Below are positions 35,440 through 47,224 of a DNA stretch of 64,000 nucleotides, piece by piece. The notes below the pieces were generated by a model. It saw nothing but the letters and a program-made list of their open reading frames with translations. It was not told the origin of the DNA and ran no database searches. The stretch's first letter is position 1; every line of letters starts with the position of its first letter. Both the position numbers and the translations under genes were made by a program. Source of the DNA: Nemophila menziesii (lineage: Eukaryota > Streptophyta > Magnoliopsida > Boraginales > Hydrophyllaceae); the NCBI GenBank assembly GCA_029959085.1, contig JARWIR010000010.1:35642731-35706730 (forward strand), given 5' to 3'.

Positions 35440-37340
35440 TACAACCATTGGTGAACTCAATGGGTGAGATTTATCCATATTGAATCGCTAAAGTATTTTT
35501 TCAACATATGCTGATTGGTGGACAAAAGTTCCATCTGTCAAATGTTCAATTTGCAAGCCAAGGCAAAATTTTGTTTTACCAAGATCTTTCATCTCAAACT
35601 CCTTGCACAAATAAGTTGCTGTTGTTGTTAGCTCTTTAAGAGTCCCTATTAGATTTAGATCATCAACGTAGACCGCAATAATTCAAATCCAGAATCAGAC
35701 TTTTTAATGAAAACACATGGACTAATAGGATTGTTGATATAACCTTCTTTGAGAAGGTATGTACTAAGACGATTATACCACATTCGTCCAGATTGTTTTA
35801 ATCCATACAAGGATCTTTGTAATTTGATCGAGTAATTTTCCCGTGGGTATGCGCTATATGCTTCAGGCATTTTTAATCCTTGTGGGATTTTCATAAAAAT
35901 GTCACTATCGAGTGATCCGTAGAGGTATGCAGTTACCACATCCATCAAATGCATATGTAGTCCTTCAGTTACTGCCAAACTAAGCAAAAATCTAAGAGTA
36001 ATTGCATCCACCACGGGAGAGTATGTTTCTTCATAATCAATCCCAGGTCTTTGTGAAAAACCTTGTGCTACAAGTCGTGCCTTGTATATTACAATCTCAT
36101 TGTTTTCATTACGTTTTCGTATGAATACCCACTTGTAGCCTACAGGGCTTACATTTTCAGGGGTTTGGACTATAGGTCCAAAAACTTTTCGTTTTGCGAG
36201 TGAGTCTAATTCGGCCTGGATTGCGTCTTTCCATTTTGGCCAATCATTTCTACGTTGACATTCTTAAACTGATTTTGGTTCATGATCCTCTCTTTCATGC
36301 ATTAAATCAATAGCAACTTTATATGCGAATATTTGATCAATATGGATTTTGTTTCGGTTCCATCTTATTCCTGTAGCGACATAATTCATCGAGATCTCTT
36401 CATTATCAATATATAAATTTTCAAGTGTTTGAGTCTCGGTTGAAGTTGCCGTTTCAGCTATTTCACAAATCGCGTTATTTATAGTATTGTTAACAATCTC
36501 TGAGTTGCCATCTCTCTGATTTTGTTCTTTTTTCTTTCGCGGATTTTTGTCTTTGGAACCGATAGGTCTACCACGCTTTAAGCGTGTATTTGACGCGTTT
36601 GCTAATCCGCTAGTTAATTGCTCTTCTGGAATATCAATTCGAGCAGGAGCATTTTCAGCTGGTATATGTGACTTAGTCACTCTCCTTGTATCAGTGAATG
36701 CATCTGGAAGTTGATTAGCAACATTCTGCAAATGTATAATTTTCTGAACTTCTTGTTCAGATTGCTTTGTGCGAGGATCGAAATGAGATAGAGATGATAC
36801 ATTCCATGAAATTTGAGATTTTTCCAGCTTTTTCTTTTCTCCTCCTAAGATTGGGAATTGAGTTTCATTAAATTGGCAATCAGCAAAACGTGCTGTAAAT
36901 AGATCTCCAGTTAAAGGTTCAACATATTTTATAATTGATGGAGATTCAAAGCCGATATAAATTCTCAATCTTCTTTGTGGTCCCATTTTTGTTCGTTATG
37001 GTGGAGCGATAGGTACATGTACCGCACAACCAAAGATTCTTAAGTGGGACAAGCTTGGTTCATGCCCAAGCACAAGTTGAGATGGGGAGTATTTATGATA
37101 AGATGTTGGTCTAATTCGAACCAGAGCTGCAGCATGTAATATGGCATGTCCCCAAGCAGAACTAGGCAACTTAGTTCTCATAAGTAATGGTCTAGCAATC
37201 AACTGCAGTCTTTTAATAAAAGATTCTGCTAAACCATTTTGTAAGCCGCAGGTGTCGTCTGGAGATCGAGATTTATCACCTGCAATAATTGAAATTAGTT
37301 CATATTTTCTGGATAAGTAATTAATGGAGTAGCGATTTTC
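35440..37340 (-). mobile_element. Copia (Ty1) fragment: integrase end, RT, start of RNase H
   Basis: Read right to left. Integrase core end 37230-36996 ('NGLAESFIKRLQLIARPLLM', 'KLPSSAWGHAILHAAALVRI'); post-integrase region 36986-36264 ('GPQRRLRIYIGFESPSIIKY', a nuclear-signal-like KRGRPIGSKDKNPRKKK, then 'DLMHEREDHEPKSV'); RT_2 domain 36240-35655 ('VDAITLRFLLSLAVTEGLHM', 'DVVTAYLYGSLDSDIFMKIP', 'LQRSLYGLKQSGRMWYNRLS'); then connection to RNase H down to about 35450. Gag, protease, most of integrase and both LTRs are missing. Stops at 36994 and 36264 and a damaged YVDD region show that it is dead. Confidence 0.88.
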
Positions 37341-37389
37341 GGCGTCAATTGTTTACCTGATCATATCGTAACCTTCTTATCACTTTCGG

Positions 37390-38904
37390 GAAAGGTTTTT
37401 TGGTTGCACGTTTCAGGCTCCACTTCAAACACCTTGGTATCGCACCCTTTTTTTTGTTTCCATTAATTTCACATGCTCTAAAAACCACGGCTGCGATTTC
37501 GAATATCACATTGTTAAACCAAAATTAATAAACTTAATCAAATAGATACGCTACTTATATTTATGTACTTACTAAAAATATGAATGCACATCCAGATATA
37601 TGATTTATTGACCCATCGCGTATCGGCTTCATCACAAAATCAGCAACATGTGTCGCCCAATCGTAATGTAACAAATTCTCAAGATCTTCACACATACTTA
37701 CCACCCACATTGGTGTTCGCGACCCTGTTGGAAAGAAAACCGTCGCCATACACAAAATCCCCATCAATATCACGAAACTCCGTACCGTCTCATCAGTCTG
37801 CGGCTCTATGTTTAACACATCAACAATCCTTTTCTTAATCTCCGTATCTTTCAGCTGTCCAATCTTGTTTGGGAAATTTCTATCAAACCAATAGGAGTTC
37901 TTGTACTTATCTGCCTTGAACTCTGGTACCTGTCTTCCTCCACCAACAACTCCCATTATTATTCGCACATCGATTGCGGTAAGTTCCACACACTTGTTAC
38001 CCAACAAAAATCCTCCTTCGTGACTATCAAACGTCTTTAGTATTTTGTGTATCTGCTTCACGCTCTTCTTGAAACACTCCACACCATCAGCTGAACTATG
38101 CACACCTTTTATCAACAGATAAAAGGGCAGAACCCGACAAGCCTCGATGTGACGTCCACTTACCTTAACATTCTTCAAAATCGTATACAACGATTCTAGT
38201 GAGGATCGGTACTGGATTTTGCCTGTGCCTCCTTTAACTGAATCAAGAGACAAGAAGTTAGTAAATACACCCATAATCAGCAGTCAATCATCATGCATAT
38301 ACAATTAGTTACAATTCTGTATAATTCTAAACTACAACTACAGTCATACACCATTAATAAACACACTTAACCCATCAATTTAATATTGCACACAGCCAAC
38401 ACCTGCAATCTTAACATAATATATTCATACAATTCATCAAAGTCACTGCTAATAGTAAATCAAACTCTACCTAATGTAAATACAGTAACCATTAAATCAT
38501 TCAAACTGAATACCTTCAACAACTTCATCTTCATTGTTATCATCATGCGCATCTTCACTTTCCTTCTCATTTTTTTCAATTTTTTTGTTCGTCTGCTCTG
38601 AAATACGTTGCTGCCCATCCAATGCCCTCGTCTTACCTTTGTTTGTTGACTTAACATCTTTAAACTCCTCTGTAATCTTCGCCTTGCCCTTATTATTCAC
38701 TAATTTTTTACCTTGCCCAACTGTCGCCATTCTTTTCATCATGTTACTGTTACTAGGCACTGGTTCAACAAAATCATCGTCGGTTAACTGTGGTGTCAAT
38801 GTGACCTTTTTCATCGTCGGTTTCTTAGATACACCATCACCCATTTGCTTCCGTTTGAGTCCCTTCACACCATTAACACCTTCACGAGTTGGTTCGCCCG
38901 CCAT
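37390..38904 (-). pseudogene. Transposon-associated gene related to the MULE-borne one, three exons seen
   Basis: Exon 1 38904 to about 38510 encodes a Lys-rich, likely disordered N-terminus ('MAGEPTREGVNGVKGLKRKQ', acidic end 'DAHDDNNEDEVVE'). The donor at GAAG|gtattc joins the acceptor near 38243 (ttgattcag|TTAAAGG) in frame. Exon 2 runs to about 37575 ('RHIEACRVLPFYLLIKGVHS', 'GGFLLGNKCVELTAIDVRII', 'MGVVGGGRQVP', 'MWVVSMCEDLENLLHYDWAT'). Exon 3 near 37498-37355 starts 'PWFLEHVKL' and then needs a +1 shift in an A-run to continue 'AIPRCLKWSL'. It matches the MULE fragment at 29.7-30.7 kb block for block. It is cut off by the copia fragment on its 3' side. The function is unknown. Confidence 0.65.
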
Positions 38905-39252
38905 TTTCTTCGAGTTCTAGTCTTGTTGCAGTTCTTCTCCGTTGATGGTTTGTTTGAAGCTTAGGGTTTTTTTGCTAACTGATGGGTTTCGATAATGGGT
39001 TGCAAGTTTGACTATTTTTTTGGCGCTTCGAATTTCTTTTTTTAATTTTAACAGATTGCATCATTTCAGGGTGGTTTATTTAGGAAACGTTTTTTTAATT
39101 AATGGGTTACTAGGGGCATCTTTGTCATTAGCGATGGGCTGGACCTGATGGGCAGTCACTGATGGCTCGTGGACTCCATAGGCAAATTACCCTCTAAAGT
39201 ATATCTCATTCTTAAACAGATTTAAAGTATATCACAAGAATATTAATATGAA
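38905..39252. other. Upstream region, possible MULE end
   Basis: Contains, near 39160-39194, sequence whose reverse complement starts GAGGGTAATTTGCCTATGG and includes 'GTCCAGCCCAT', weakly like the right TIR of the 28.7-kb MULE. This could be the outer end of a second MULE carrying the 37.4-38.9 kb gene, but its partner end and target duplication were not found. Confidence 0.3.
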
Positions 39253-39790
39253 TCAACCAATCAAATCCTTGCCTAAAATTTGAGTAAATTCTACAAATTC
39301 ATCATCATCAACAGAATCATTCCCTTTCTTCAAAATAGCATCCACACCTTTCCCTTGAATCAGAATAATATTAGTATCATCAGGAGTAACACCTTTTCCA
39401 CCATTTCTTTCATTAACTTTTCAGCACAATCCCCTTCACCAATTTTACATAAACCTTGTATAAGAGCACTATAAGTAAAAATTGTTGGTTTAAACCCCAA
39501 ACTCAACATTTCATCTCGTAAATCAAAAGCTTCCTCCACATCACCTCTCTTACAATACCCACTAATCAAAATATTATAGCTATAATCATCCGGTAAAATC
39601 CCTTTTCTCTTCATATCATTACAAGTCTCAATCTTTGGTAAAACCCCCTTCTCTTTCATCATGTAAAAGCATTTAAGAGCTTCATCACCCCTCTGTAATT
39701 CACTACATGCACGTATTAATGAATCAAAAACTATCGAACTAGATATGCTTAACCTTTCTCTAGCACTAAAGCCATTTTGGACTCGGAATT
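39253..39790 (-). pseudogene. PPR protein gene fragment with deletion and frameshift
   Basis: Begins about 39790 with 'SSIVFDSLIRACSELQRGDE' and 'KCFYMMKEKGVLPKIETCN', jumps directly to 'DMKRKGILPDDYSYNILISG' (several repeats missing), then 'FKPTIFTYSALIQGLCKIGE'. A 1-nt shift near 39397 is needed to reach the natural C-terminus 'FVEFTQILGKDLIG' and the stop at 39253-39255. It is a different PPR gene from the one at 34 kb. Confidence 0.82.
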
Positions 39791-40493
39791 ATTGACTTGA
39801 TTCGAACATTCACCACTAGATTAGAAAACAATGTTCTATAAGAAACTAATACTAAGAAATAAAATTCACATCCATAAATTTTGAATTTTACAAGTTTAGA
39901 ACGATTACATTAATCGCCCATACTGGTATATGCATTGAGAAAAGAATACAACAGAGAAATTGTTGTATCTTAGAAGTCAGACATGATACGATATTTTGAA
40001 AATTGGCAATATTATAGAAAAAAACATTACAAGAAAGGGACTATTTTATAAGCGAGTGTGAATTGTCATTAATGAAGGTTGGAGAGACAACAGGTGCCTG
40101 ATAAGGTTTTGTTGAATGAGGTTGTTTTTATACCGATGAGTTGCGATTCGAAAACTCTCTCGAATTGAACCACACGAATATCTGCATACAATTACACACA
40201 ACATATAACCACACAAATTAAACCATCTTAGGCGAAAAATGACCCGATATTCAATCCACAAAAATACAAGTATGTCAAAGGATTCGGTAGACCACACTCA
40301 AATAAAAAAATTAATAGAGTATTTCTATGTAAAAATGAAACTTGTTTGCCTAACAAGGCTACAAATCAAAAACATTAAAATGTAATACCTACTTAAAATG
40401 GAAGGGTAATCAACAAACCAAAAATATCTTAAGTATTTAGAAATTTCCTGAAAAATAATAACAAAGTTATAGTAATTGTCTATCTATCTATCC
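39791..40493. other. Spacer between the PPR fragment and the PIAL-like gene
   Basis: AT-rich; no gene recognised. The part next to 40494 should contain the 3' UTR of the PIAL-like gene. The - strand ORF at 40046-40297 is unsupported. Confidence 0.5.
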
Positions 40494-43400
40494 CTAGTGG
40501 TGTGGAGGTGTTTGTTGAAAGCGTGTGTGGGACCCACCACGACCACGAGCTTGTTGTAATGCTTTCTCGTATTCTCTTCCGATTAAGGACCCACGCATCT
40601 GACCCCTGGGTCTCCAATTCGGATCTACTGGTGGTGGTTGTGGGGCCCGCTGAACAGATCTTCTTCTCATTGCCGGACCACCACTACTACTACTACCCTC
40701 CTGGTGGTTATCAATCCGTGCCAGGCTAGGTGGTGGCCGAAAGGACCCAACAACAGCCTGTTAATACAAAGGGTATAATCGTCAATTACTCAGTTTACAC
40801 AAATAGAAGCAAACGGTTGTAAGGTGTAAAACTGTAACTTACCTGTTGATGAGAATGATTTCTTGAAATTTGCAAAGTAAGTCCCTCTGGACTTTGCACT
40901 GGAAGGGCCTCAACTGCATTCCTTGAAACTGGTGGTGGAACACTTAAATACTTATTAACTGAAGAATTTTCAAGAAAAGATGATGATCCACTTTCTTGTG
41001 TGGGCCCCACATATAAACTTGACCAAAAATCATCATCCTGAACATTGTCTTTTGAATTTTCGATTCCCATTATAACCTTCCATGAAGAATCTGAAGAGAA
41101 TATTAATACATCATCAATACTCTCTCCCACTTCTTTCAATACCTGAACAGTTTAAATTAGATTAGATTAGAATTAAATTTGCCTTAACAGGACCCTCATA
41201 TTTCGTCTATTTTCATCAACATGTCCCAATTTTTAAAAATCAGCATATCCCAGACCCTTATCTTTTTTTGCCCACTGCTGCGAATATTTTTTTTGGACTT
41301 AATTGCAGTATAGGTCCCTATATTATGAAAGTCTCGCACTAAAGGTCCCTATATTATGAAAGTCTCGCACTAAAGGTCCCTCTATTATGAAAGTCTCGCA
41401 CTAAAGGTCCCTATATTATGAAAGATTCGCACTAAAGGTCCCTATGTTATGAAAGTCTCGCACTAAAGGTCCCTATGTTATGCAAAAATTGCACTGAAGG
41501 TCCCTAGATTATGAAAAAATAATTTTTTGAATTAATTTCACTACAAGGCCTTACAGTATATAAAATAGCCTATATTTGATTATATAAATAAAATAAATCA
41601 AAGCTTATTGAAACATATTATAAAAGTAAGGGGGGCAAAGTGAAGATTGTGAAAAACTTGGTCATTCATAAGTTATACAAAGATAGCACATGGGTCTGAA
41701 ATGCACATTTGAAAAGATTGGGGTATATTTACGAAAGATGAGGGACCTTTGAGGCAATATATAAAAAATCATTACTTACCTTAACCATATTCTGATCTAC
41801 ACGAATATCCATGAAATTGAAATGTTTGGTACAAAATGGACATTTCCAATATGGTACACTTGAATTCACTTTCATATAACTCTCATAGTCGAAGCACTAT
41901 TAAAAAAAAATAAAAAATTATTTTTATAGAAAATTATTATTATAAAACATGCACTTACTTGAGGATGGTCACACATTCGACCTTTTACAGGCACTTTCAT
42001 ACGAGTGAAACTGCTCAAAATAGAGGAACAAGATATTTGCATTATTAGGTCCCTATATTATATAAGAATTGAACTATAGATGATCCCTTAAAATGTAATA
42101 AAAGGGTTATTAAAGGATATGATATTACGTACCTTAATGGACAATGTACTGATACTCGAAATGGTTCTATACAATAGAAAGGGTAAAATTAAATTAAATT
42201 AAATAATATAATTTAATTACTTGTGTTTAGATAGAGATGAAGTTTTTTGCCTACCTGAATCTTCCATAGAAAGCATGGGACCCACTTAATCTTGAAGGGT
42301 AGAATAGCCTGAGGTAGATGATGTCATGCTCATGTAAGCAATCACTACAATATATCGACCTTCACAAAATTTAAACAAGTAGTAAGTGTTAATAATAAAA
42401 GTTTCCAAATATATTACTAAAATTACCAAATACCCCCTATATATATTACCTTTAAAATCCCCAACAGCTTGAAGTATATTTATCCCATTTTGTAATAAAC
42501 TATGGACAGGTGTAGGCATCTGAGGCCTAGTATCCTTAAAAAAACATTTTTTATTTATTTTTAATTAGTTTCAGCACATAATGATTTAAATAAGATCATA
42601 AAAAAGATTAAACATACCATGGAGAAATTTGTTCTATTCTCAACTTTTTGTCCATTTAAAAGAAAGCTATATAAATAAAATAAATTAATTTAATAATTAC
42701 TCACATCTATGTAAAATAATAATAATAATAATAAAAAATTGTCATACTATGCTTTACTTGGTGTTATGAGACATGAAGATGTCTCAATATTATCCATCTC
42801 TGCTACAAATAACCTCTGTGAAACACATATAATAAGATTTATTGTAAGGGGGTAAATAAGTAATTTAACAAAATGCTTACGATTTTCTCTTTAGGAACTT
42901 GATTCATATCTTTCGAGATTCGGAAGTCATGTACATATGTTTGATATCCAGACTGTAAAATGAATGAAACATTATTAATACCATAAATACCCCTACTCAA
43001 TATATATGTATATACATATACCTTGATTTCAAGAAAAGTGAGTATTTCTCCCATTTTCATTCTTGGATAAAATCTACATTAAATTAAATTCACATATTTA
43101 AAATAGGATAAAAGAATTAGTAAAAAAATAACATTTTTTACCTTGACATAATTGTGGTAATTATTGGTTGAAAATTATTAAGTTCGGCAATAGAATTCAT
43201 ATCGCTACAGAAGCTGGTTAGTAGCTGAAAATATACAATAATTAGTTTCGGAAAATAAATAAAAATTAATTACAAAATATAAAAAAAGAAAAGGAATCAC
43301 TAACCTGACGTTGAAGGGTATAAATGTCATTAGAATCTTGTTCCGAAAACCATTTCTTGTCACACGCATTCTTGTAAAATTGCAAAATAGTACATGTGTC

Positions 43401-44102
43401 AAATTCAAATTTAATAACAAAAATTAAACTATCAATTTTTATGGTATTATGAACTATTACCTTAAGAGAAGCCATGAGAACTAATATAGCTGCTTCTAAA
43501 ACAGAATCATTTCTCATACGACATATCTACATAACAGATCATAGTGAAATTTTGAAAATTTAATTATATAAGAAAGTTAAATTAATGTAAAAAAAAAGGA
43601 TTAAAAAAAATAACCTGTTTAAAGAGCGAAGGTAATTCATGACTTCTGTTTGGAATCTCCTTATTTGTAATTGCATTATCAATTGCTCTGTATTTGTTGA
43701 ATAATATTTAGTTAGTAACAATTTTTTTTAAAATATAATTGCAAAAATGAAAGTACCTAATTATTATAAAAAATATTAAAAAAATACAACTATCCTTATT
43801 TTATTTTTAATATAATATTTATTTATTTTTTGATATTAAACAAACAATGAACCACCACCACCAATTCCGGCCAGATTTTTTAATTTTTTAATTTAAGCAC
43901 CACCATAAAATACACACATATAGAGAGAGCAAAACTGATACCTAGCGAGAGAGAAACAAAGATTAAAGATCTCAGAATTGTCGCTATTAGGTGTGTTGCT
44001 AATGAGCATCGCTAAGCGATCGGCTATCTTATTACACTCAGAATCTAAGTTTGATCTATTTTGGCTTAGATTTTGGAAAGAAATGTTCCTATTTGATTCC
44101 AT
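40494..44102 (-). pseudogene. PIAL: PIAL-type SP-RING E4 SUMO ligase gene, 16 exons, two lesions
   Basis: Homologue of PIAL1/PIAL2, nuclear SUMO ligases that act with MOM1 in silencing. Exons: 44102-43942, 43687-43615, 43526-43461, 43370-43305, 43224-43142, 43073-43022, 42952-42881, 42815-42758, 42666-42618, 42534-42450, 42359-42255, 42166-42133, 42013-41959, 41896-41780, 41142-40843, 40757-40494, all GT/AG. Blocks: 'SGYQTYVHDFRISKDMNQVP', 'SFLLNGQKVENRTNF', 'NGINILQAVGDFKG', SP-RING 'KVPVKGRMCDHPQCFDYESY' with 'WKCPFC', then 'DIRVDQNMVKVLKEVGESID'. Lesions: an in-frame TAA at 42286-42288 in exon 11, and exons 8+9 total 107 nt, one short of keeping frame. The other junctions are in phase. A full-length product would be about 546 aa. 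It may be a young pseudogene or contain sequence errors. Confidence 0.85.
41300..41520 (+). repeat. Minisatellite family 1, inverted array in a PIAL-like intron
   Basis: Seven copies of a 31-bp unit 'AGGTCCCTATATTATGAAAG' + 'TCTCGCACTAA', the last two reverting toward 'TTATGCAAAAATTGCACTGA'. This is the reverse complement of the SAPS-intron family 1. The first five units are nearly identical, so the array expanded recently. Confidence 0.9.
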
Positions 44103-45003
44103 TGGAATATGTCGCTAAATATCTTTCTGAGTTTGTGGTTACGGCGGCTATTTTAGGTTTGTGTGTAATGCTAGTGTATCGATATTTTATATATTAAACC
44201 GTGAGCCCCTCGTTTATGACACGTAAGGACTCGATTAATTGGTCAATACAAGTGGTAATAACCATTGGTCAATAATTGAGTTAGAGTATGTGACATCATA
44301 TAGAGAAAGTAAGAGTTCATAAATTAATCAAGAGATATATTGATTCTTATGCATTGTGTGTTTAGATAGTTTACACAGGGTGAAATAATGTGGAATTCTT
44401 GTTAAAACTTACTATAAGAAGAAGGCACACACAGTAATTCTAAGAGTAATTAATGGAAAGTGTGACTAATGAAAAATCTACTGAACTATACTAATTTTTT
44501 TACTGTTAATGATGTTAAAGGTATGAACTGATTAGAAGATATCTTGAAGTATGCTTCTAATAGATTGATAAAATTGAAATTAATTTCTCAAATCTTTTTG
44601 AAAAATTTGGCCTACTTTTAAGAAATGTTCATAGAGATCACAATTGCATCATTAGAGAATTCCAGTTTTAGAAAAAATCCCCTTCTTTCAGTGGTGTTTT
44701 GCTCTATTGTGACTTTCATTTTCTTATATTCCAGATTTTATCTTCGATTCTTTGCTAATAATAACGTATCTTAGACTTGTTGTAGTATAAATTTCAAGAT
44801 TATTATACAAATTCAGATTATTCTAAACTAATTTTTCTTATAATATGATTAAAGTTACAGATTAACACAAAAAACCACAGCATACGACTATGTGCATAGC
44901 TAAGCCGATGGCACAAAAGAGACACAAAATATAAGAAAAGGAAAGCTAAACAGAAGATATAAACAAAAGAGACACAAAATATATACATAAAAAGAATACT
45001 TAC
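44103..45003. other. Region between alternative or duplicated first exons
   Basis: AT-rich; no ORF. A 28-bp segment ('TATGTGCATAGCTAAGCCGA' and onward) at about 44889-44916 is a direct copy of 45049-45076 within exon 1b, evidence of local duplication. Confidence 0.6.
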
Positions 45004-45241
45004 CTAGCAAGAGAGAAAGGCAGAGATTGAAGAAATCGATTATGTGCATAGCTAAGCCGATGGCACAAGCGGAGATGCGGAATTGAGTAGCATACGACGC
45101 CGTTAAGACGTAATCATTAGTATTGTGGCCGTCGGAGACCACCATTTTCACTGATGGTGGTGCTTCAAAGTTGAAATTTGTATTTCTTCTGGTCATATTG
45201 TGTAGTTGTGTGTATGTGTTTGAAGTGGGGAGTAACTCCAT
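45004..45241 (-). pseudogene. Duplicated PIAL first exon (exon 1b)
   Basis: Starts at ATG 45241. The end, 'FRISACAIGLAMHIIDFFNL' then CLSLL, matches the PIAL N-terminal pattern and parallels exon 1a ('NKIADRLAMLISN', 'EIFNLCFSLAR'). A donor GCTAG|gtaagt ends it at 45004. Its phase (1) does not fit exon 2 at 43687 (which needs phase 2), unlike exon 1a, so it could not simply replace exon 1a. It is either the relic of a tandem gene copy or an alternative promoter/exon that has decayed. Confidence 0.6.
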
Positions 45242-45454
45242 TTTTGTCTAATCGTCCCTTTATTTTAACAAAATTGATAATGGAGTTTTAGGGTATGATT
45301 GGGGATTTTTGGAGTATTTTGTTTTTGGTCAATAGTTATGTTTAAGATTGAGGAGAGATTCTCTAGTTAAAAAAAATGATGATAGAGTTATCCATTTTAT
45401 TAAACCGGGTGATTTAGTTAATAATTATAATTATCTAATTAATTAAAAAATTAA

Positions 45455-46165
45455 TTTTTAAAAATATTATTTATTATGCAAACCCCGCTGTCTAGCGTTT
45501 CGAGCTGTCTAGCGTTTCGAGCGGCTCGGTCTGCCATGCCATGTTCCGCAGCATAAGCGATGATCTGCTTGGCATAAGGTTTGACTTTCCACCAGGTCGC
45601 TGGCAGCGTCCTAATACCTTGAATCAAATCAAACTTATCTGAGCATATAATAGTTTTTTTACCCTTGTTGTCCATAGCCATTTTCGTTGCTTCTAGGACC
45701 GCAATCGCCTCTCCTTCTGCCGGTGAGTCTGTCTAGATTGGTTTTGAGAAGATCGTTCGATTACCCGTACGTGTATCTCTTCTAACGATCTCAATCCCTC
45801 TCTGCTCAGCTCGTGTCTTAAATGAGGTGTCGCATGGAAAAATAAGTTGAGTTTCTGCGAGTTCCTCTGGGTCCCACAGGTTATTATTGTTGATGCTTGG
45901 TTTCCGGATTGATGACGGAGTGTAAGACATCCAATTTTGGCCTAATAGATCCTTCATACCTGCATTAATTGCCAATAGAACCGTATCTATATCCAGCACC
46001 GTGTTTTCATGTATACAATTCATCTTATGTTTCCAGAGGTTCCACAATGTTAACATCACGTATGCCCCCACTACGTGCTTATCCCATGTTATCGTCTCAT
46101 CCCCATTATACACCTTAGTGAACCATTCCCCAAGGGACTCGGAATCTGTCTCGGAGGCCTGATTT
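45455..46165 (-). mobile_element. LINE 3'-region fragment (linker and RNase H)
   Basis: From the right: 'SLGEWFTKVYNGDETITWDK' with 'LTLWNLWKHKMNCIHEN' (pre-RNase H linker, 46150-45980), a stop at 45733, then RNase H 'AIAVLEATKMAMDNKGKKTI' and 'AAEHGMADRAARNARQLE' down to about 45480. A 21-bp tandem duplication ('CTGTCTAGCGTTTCGAGC') lies at 45487-45522. It belongs to the same broad group as LINE 2. It joins Athila element A's gag without a spacer. Confidence 0.8.
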
Positions 46166-46582
46166 GTAATGTCGTTCCTGTATAAACTGTTCAAGCTCCA
46201 ACATATCTTTTAATCGTCTACTAACCGGATAGAATCGGTCTAGGAATCTTGCTTGAAGCTTATCCCAATCTGGAATGACATGAGGATATTGGGTATCGTA
46301 CCAATTGCTTGCACCTCCGGTCAAGAAGACCTGGAACATCACGTAATACACCCGCTCCCTAGTAACTCCTCTTACGATATAAGCATCACAAATTTGCATG
46401 AATTTCTGAATATATCGGATAGGATCTTGTTGTGAAGCACCGCTAAATAACCCATGATTTGCAAACTGCGCTAACATCCCTGGATCTGGCCTAAATTTAG
46501 CGGCTTGGATTTCTGGAGTGCGAATTCCGCGTGGTTGCACTCTAAACGTGATGGGTAATTCAAGTCTCCTTGGATTCTCCAT
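46150..46582 (-). pseudogene. Element A gag, truncated
   Basis: ATG at 46582. 'TPEIQAAKFRPDPGMLAQFA', 'DPIRYIQKFMQICDAYIVRG' and 'KLQARFLDRFYPVSRRLKDM' align with the gag of element B. Homology is lost after 'LELEQFIQE' near 46165, where LINE sequence takes over, so capsid C-terminus, zinc knuckle and pol are absent. Confidence 0.85.
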
Positions 46583-46681
46583 CTGTAACTATCTATAAAA
46601 CAAAAACTAAAATAACAAAAGCGTAAAATAGAACTAACCGAAATAAAAGCACAAGATATATGCACAAGGACTAACGATGTA

Positions 46682-46700
46682 GTCCCCGGCAGCGGCGCCA
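46682..46700 (-). other. Primer-binding site of element A (tRNA-Asp)
   Basis: Reverse complement reads TGGCGCCGCTGCCGGGGAC, 6 nt from the LTR end. It matches the complement of the plant tRNA-Asp(GUC) 3' end with one internal difference. Confidence 0.85.
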
Positions 46701-47224
46701 AAAACTTGGTGTGGCCTAGGGTGTGATAAAAAGATGTATAAATTAGATTCAAATAAACACCCTAATCTAGCACGGTTCTGCAAGTATACAGATCGTATAC
46801 AAGTTTTAATAAATAAGTAAGATTCGTTCCGCAGAGACTACGAAGGTTAGGGGAATCTTATGCAATAATCAAGTGCAAATACTAAAAGCTAGAACAAATA
46901 AAACGCAGAAAAAGTAAAGACAAATAGATTTTTATTTAGTTTTCAATTAATCTAAATTAAACTAATAAATTAAAGATAAAAAATTAAATGCAAGAGATGA
47001 AGTAATATGAGAGTTTAGCTTGAGTAAATAGCATGTAATCCCCACTAGTTTTGCCGTTCTAAACATGTAAGAGTGAATTATGTAGTATTTCAATAATCGG
47101 TTCCAATTGCGCTAGGTAGTTTTAAATAGGGTTTACCTGTATCAATAAGGAGTCCTAAGCAAACTGTTCCTGCAATTGGTAAATAGCAATACACTAAACC
47201 ATGGTGATTATCTAGTTAGGTTGA

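Larger units (their letters stand above)
46150..47224 (-). mobile_element. Athila element A, left part (LTR end, PBS, gag start)
   Basis: Minus-strand Athila-clade Gypsy element. The LTR terminus is at 46707 (transcript-strand ...CACACCA), the PBS at 46682-46700 is complementary to tRNA-Asp, the gag start is at 46582, and gag is cut by LINE sequence near 46165. The LTR runs rightward to 47224 where element B begins; its other part resumes near 63016 and continues to the window edge. Confidence 0.82.
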
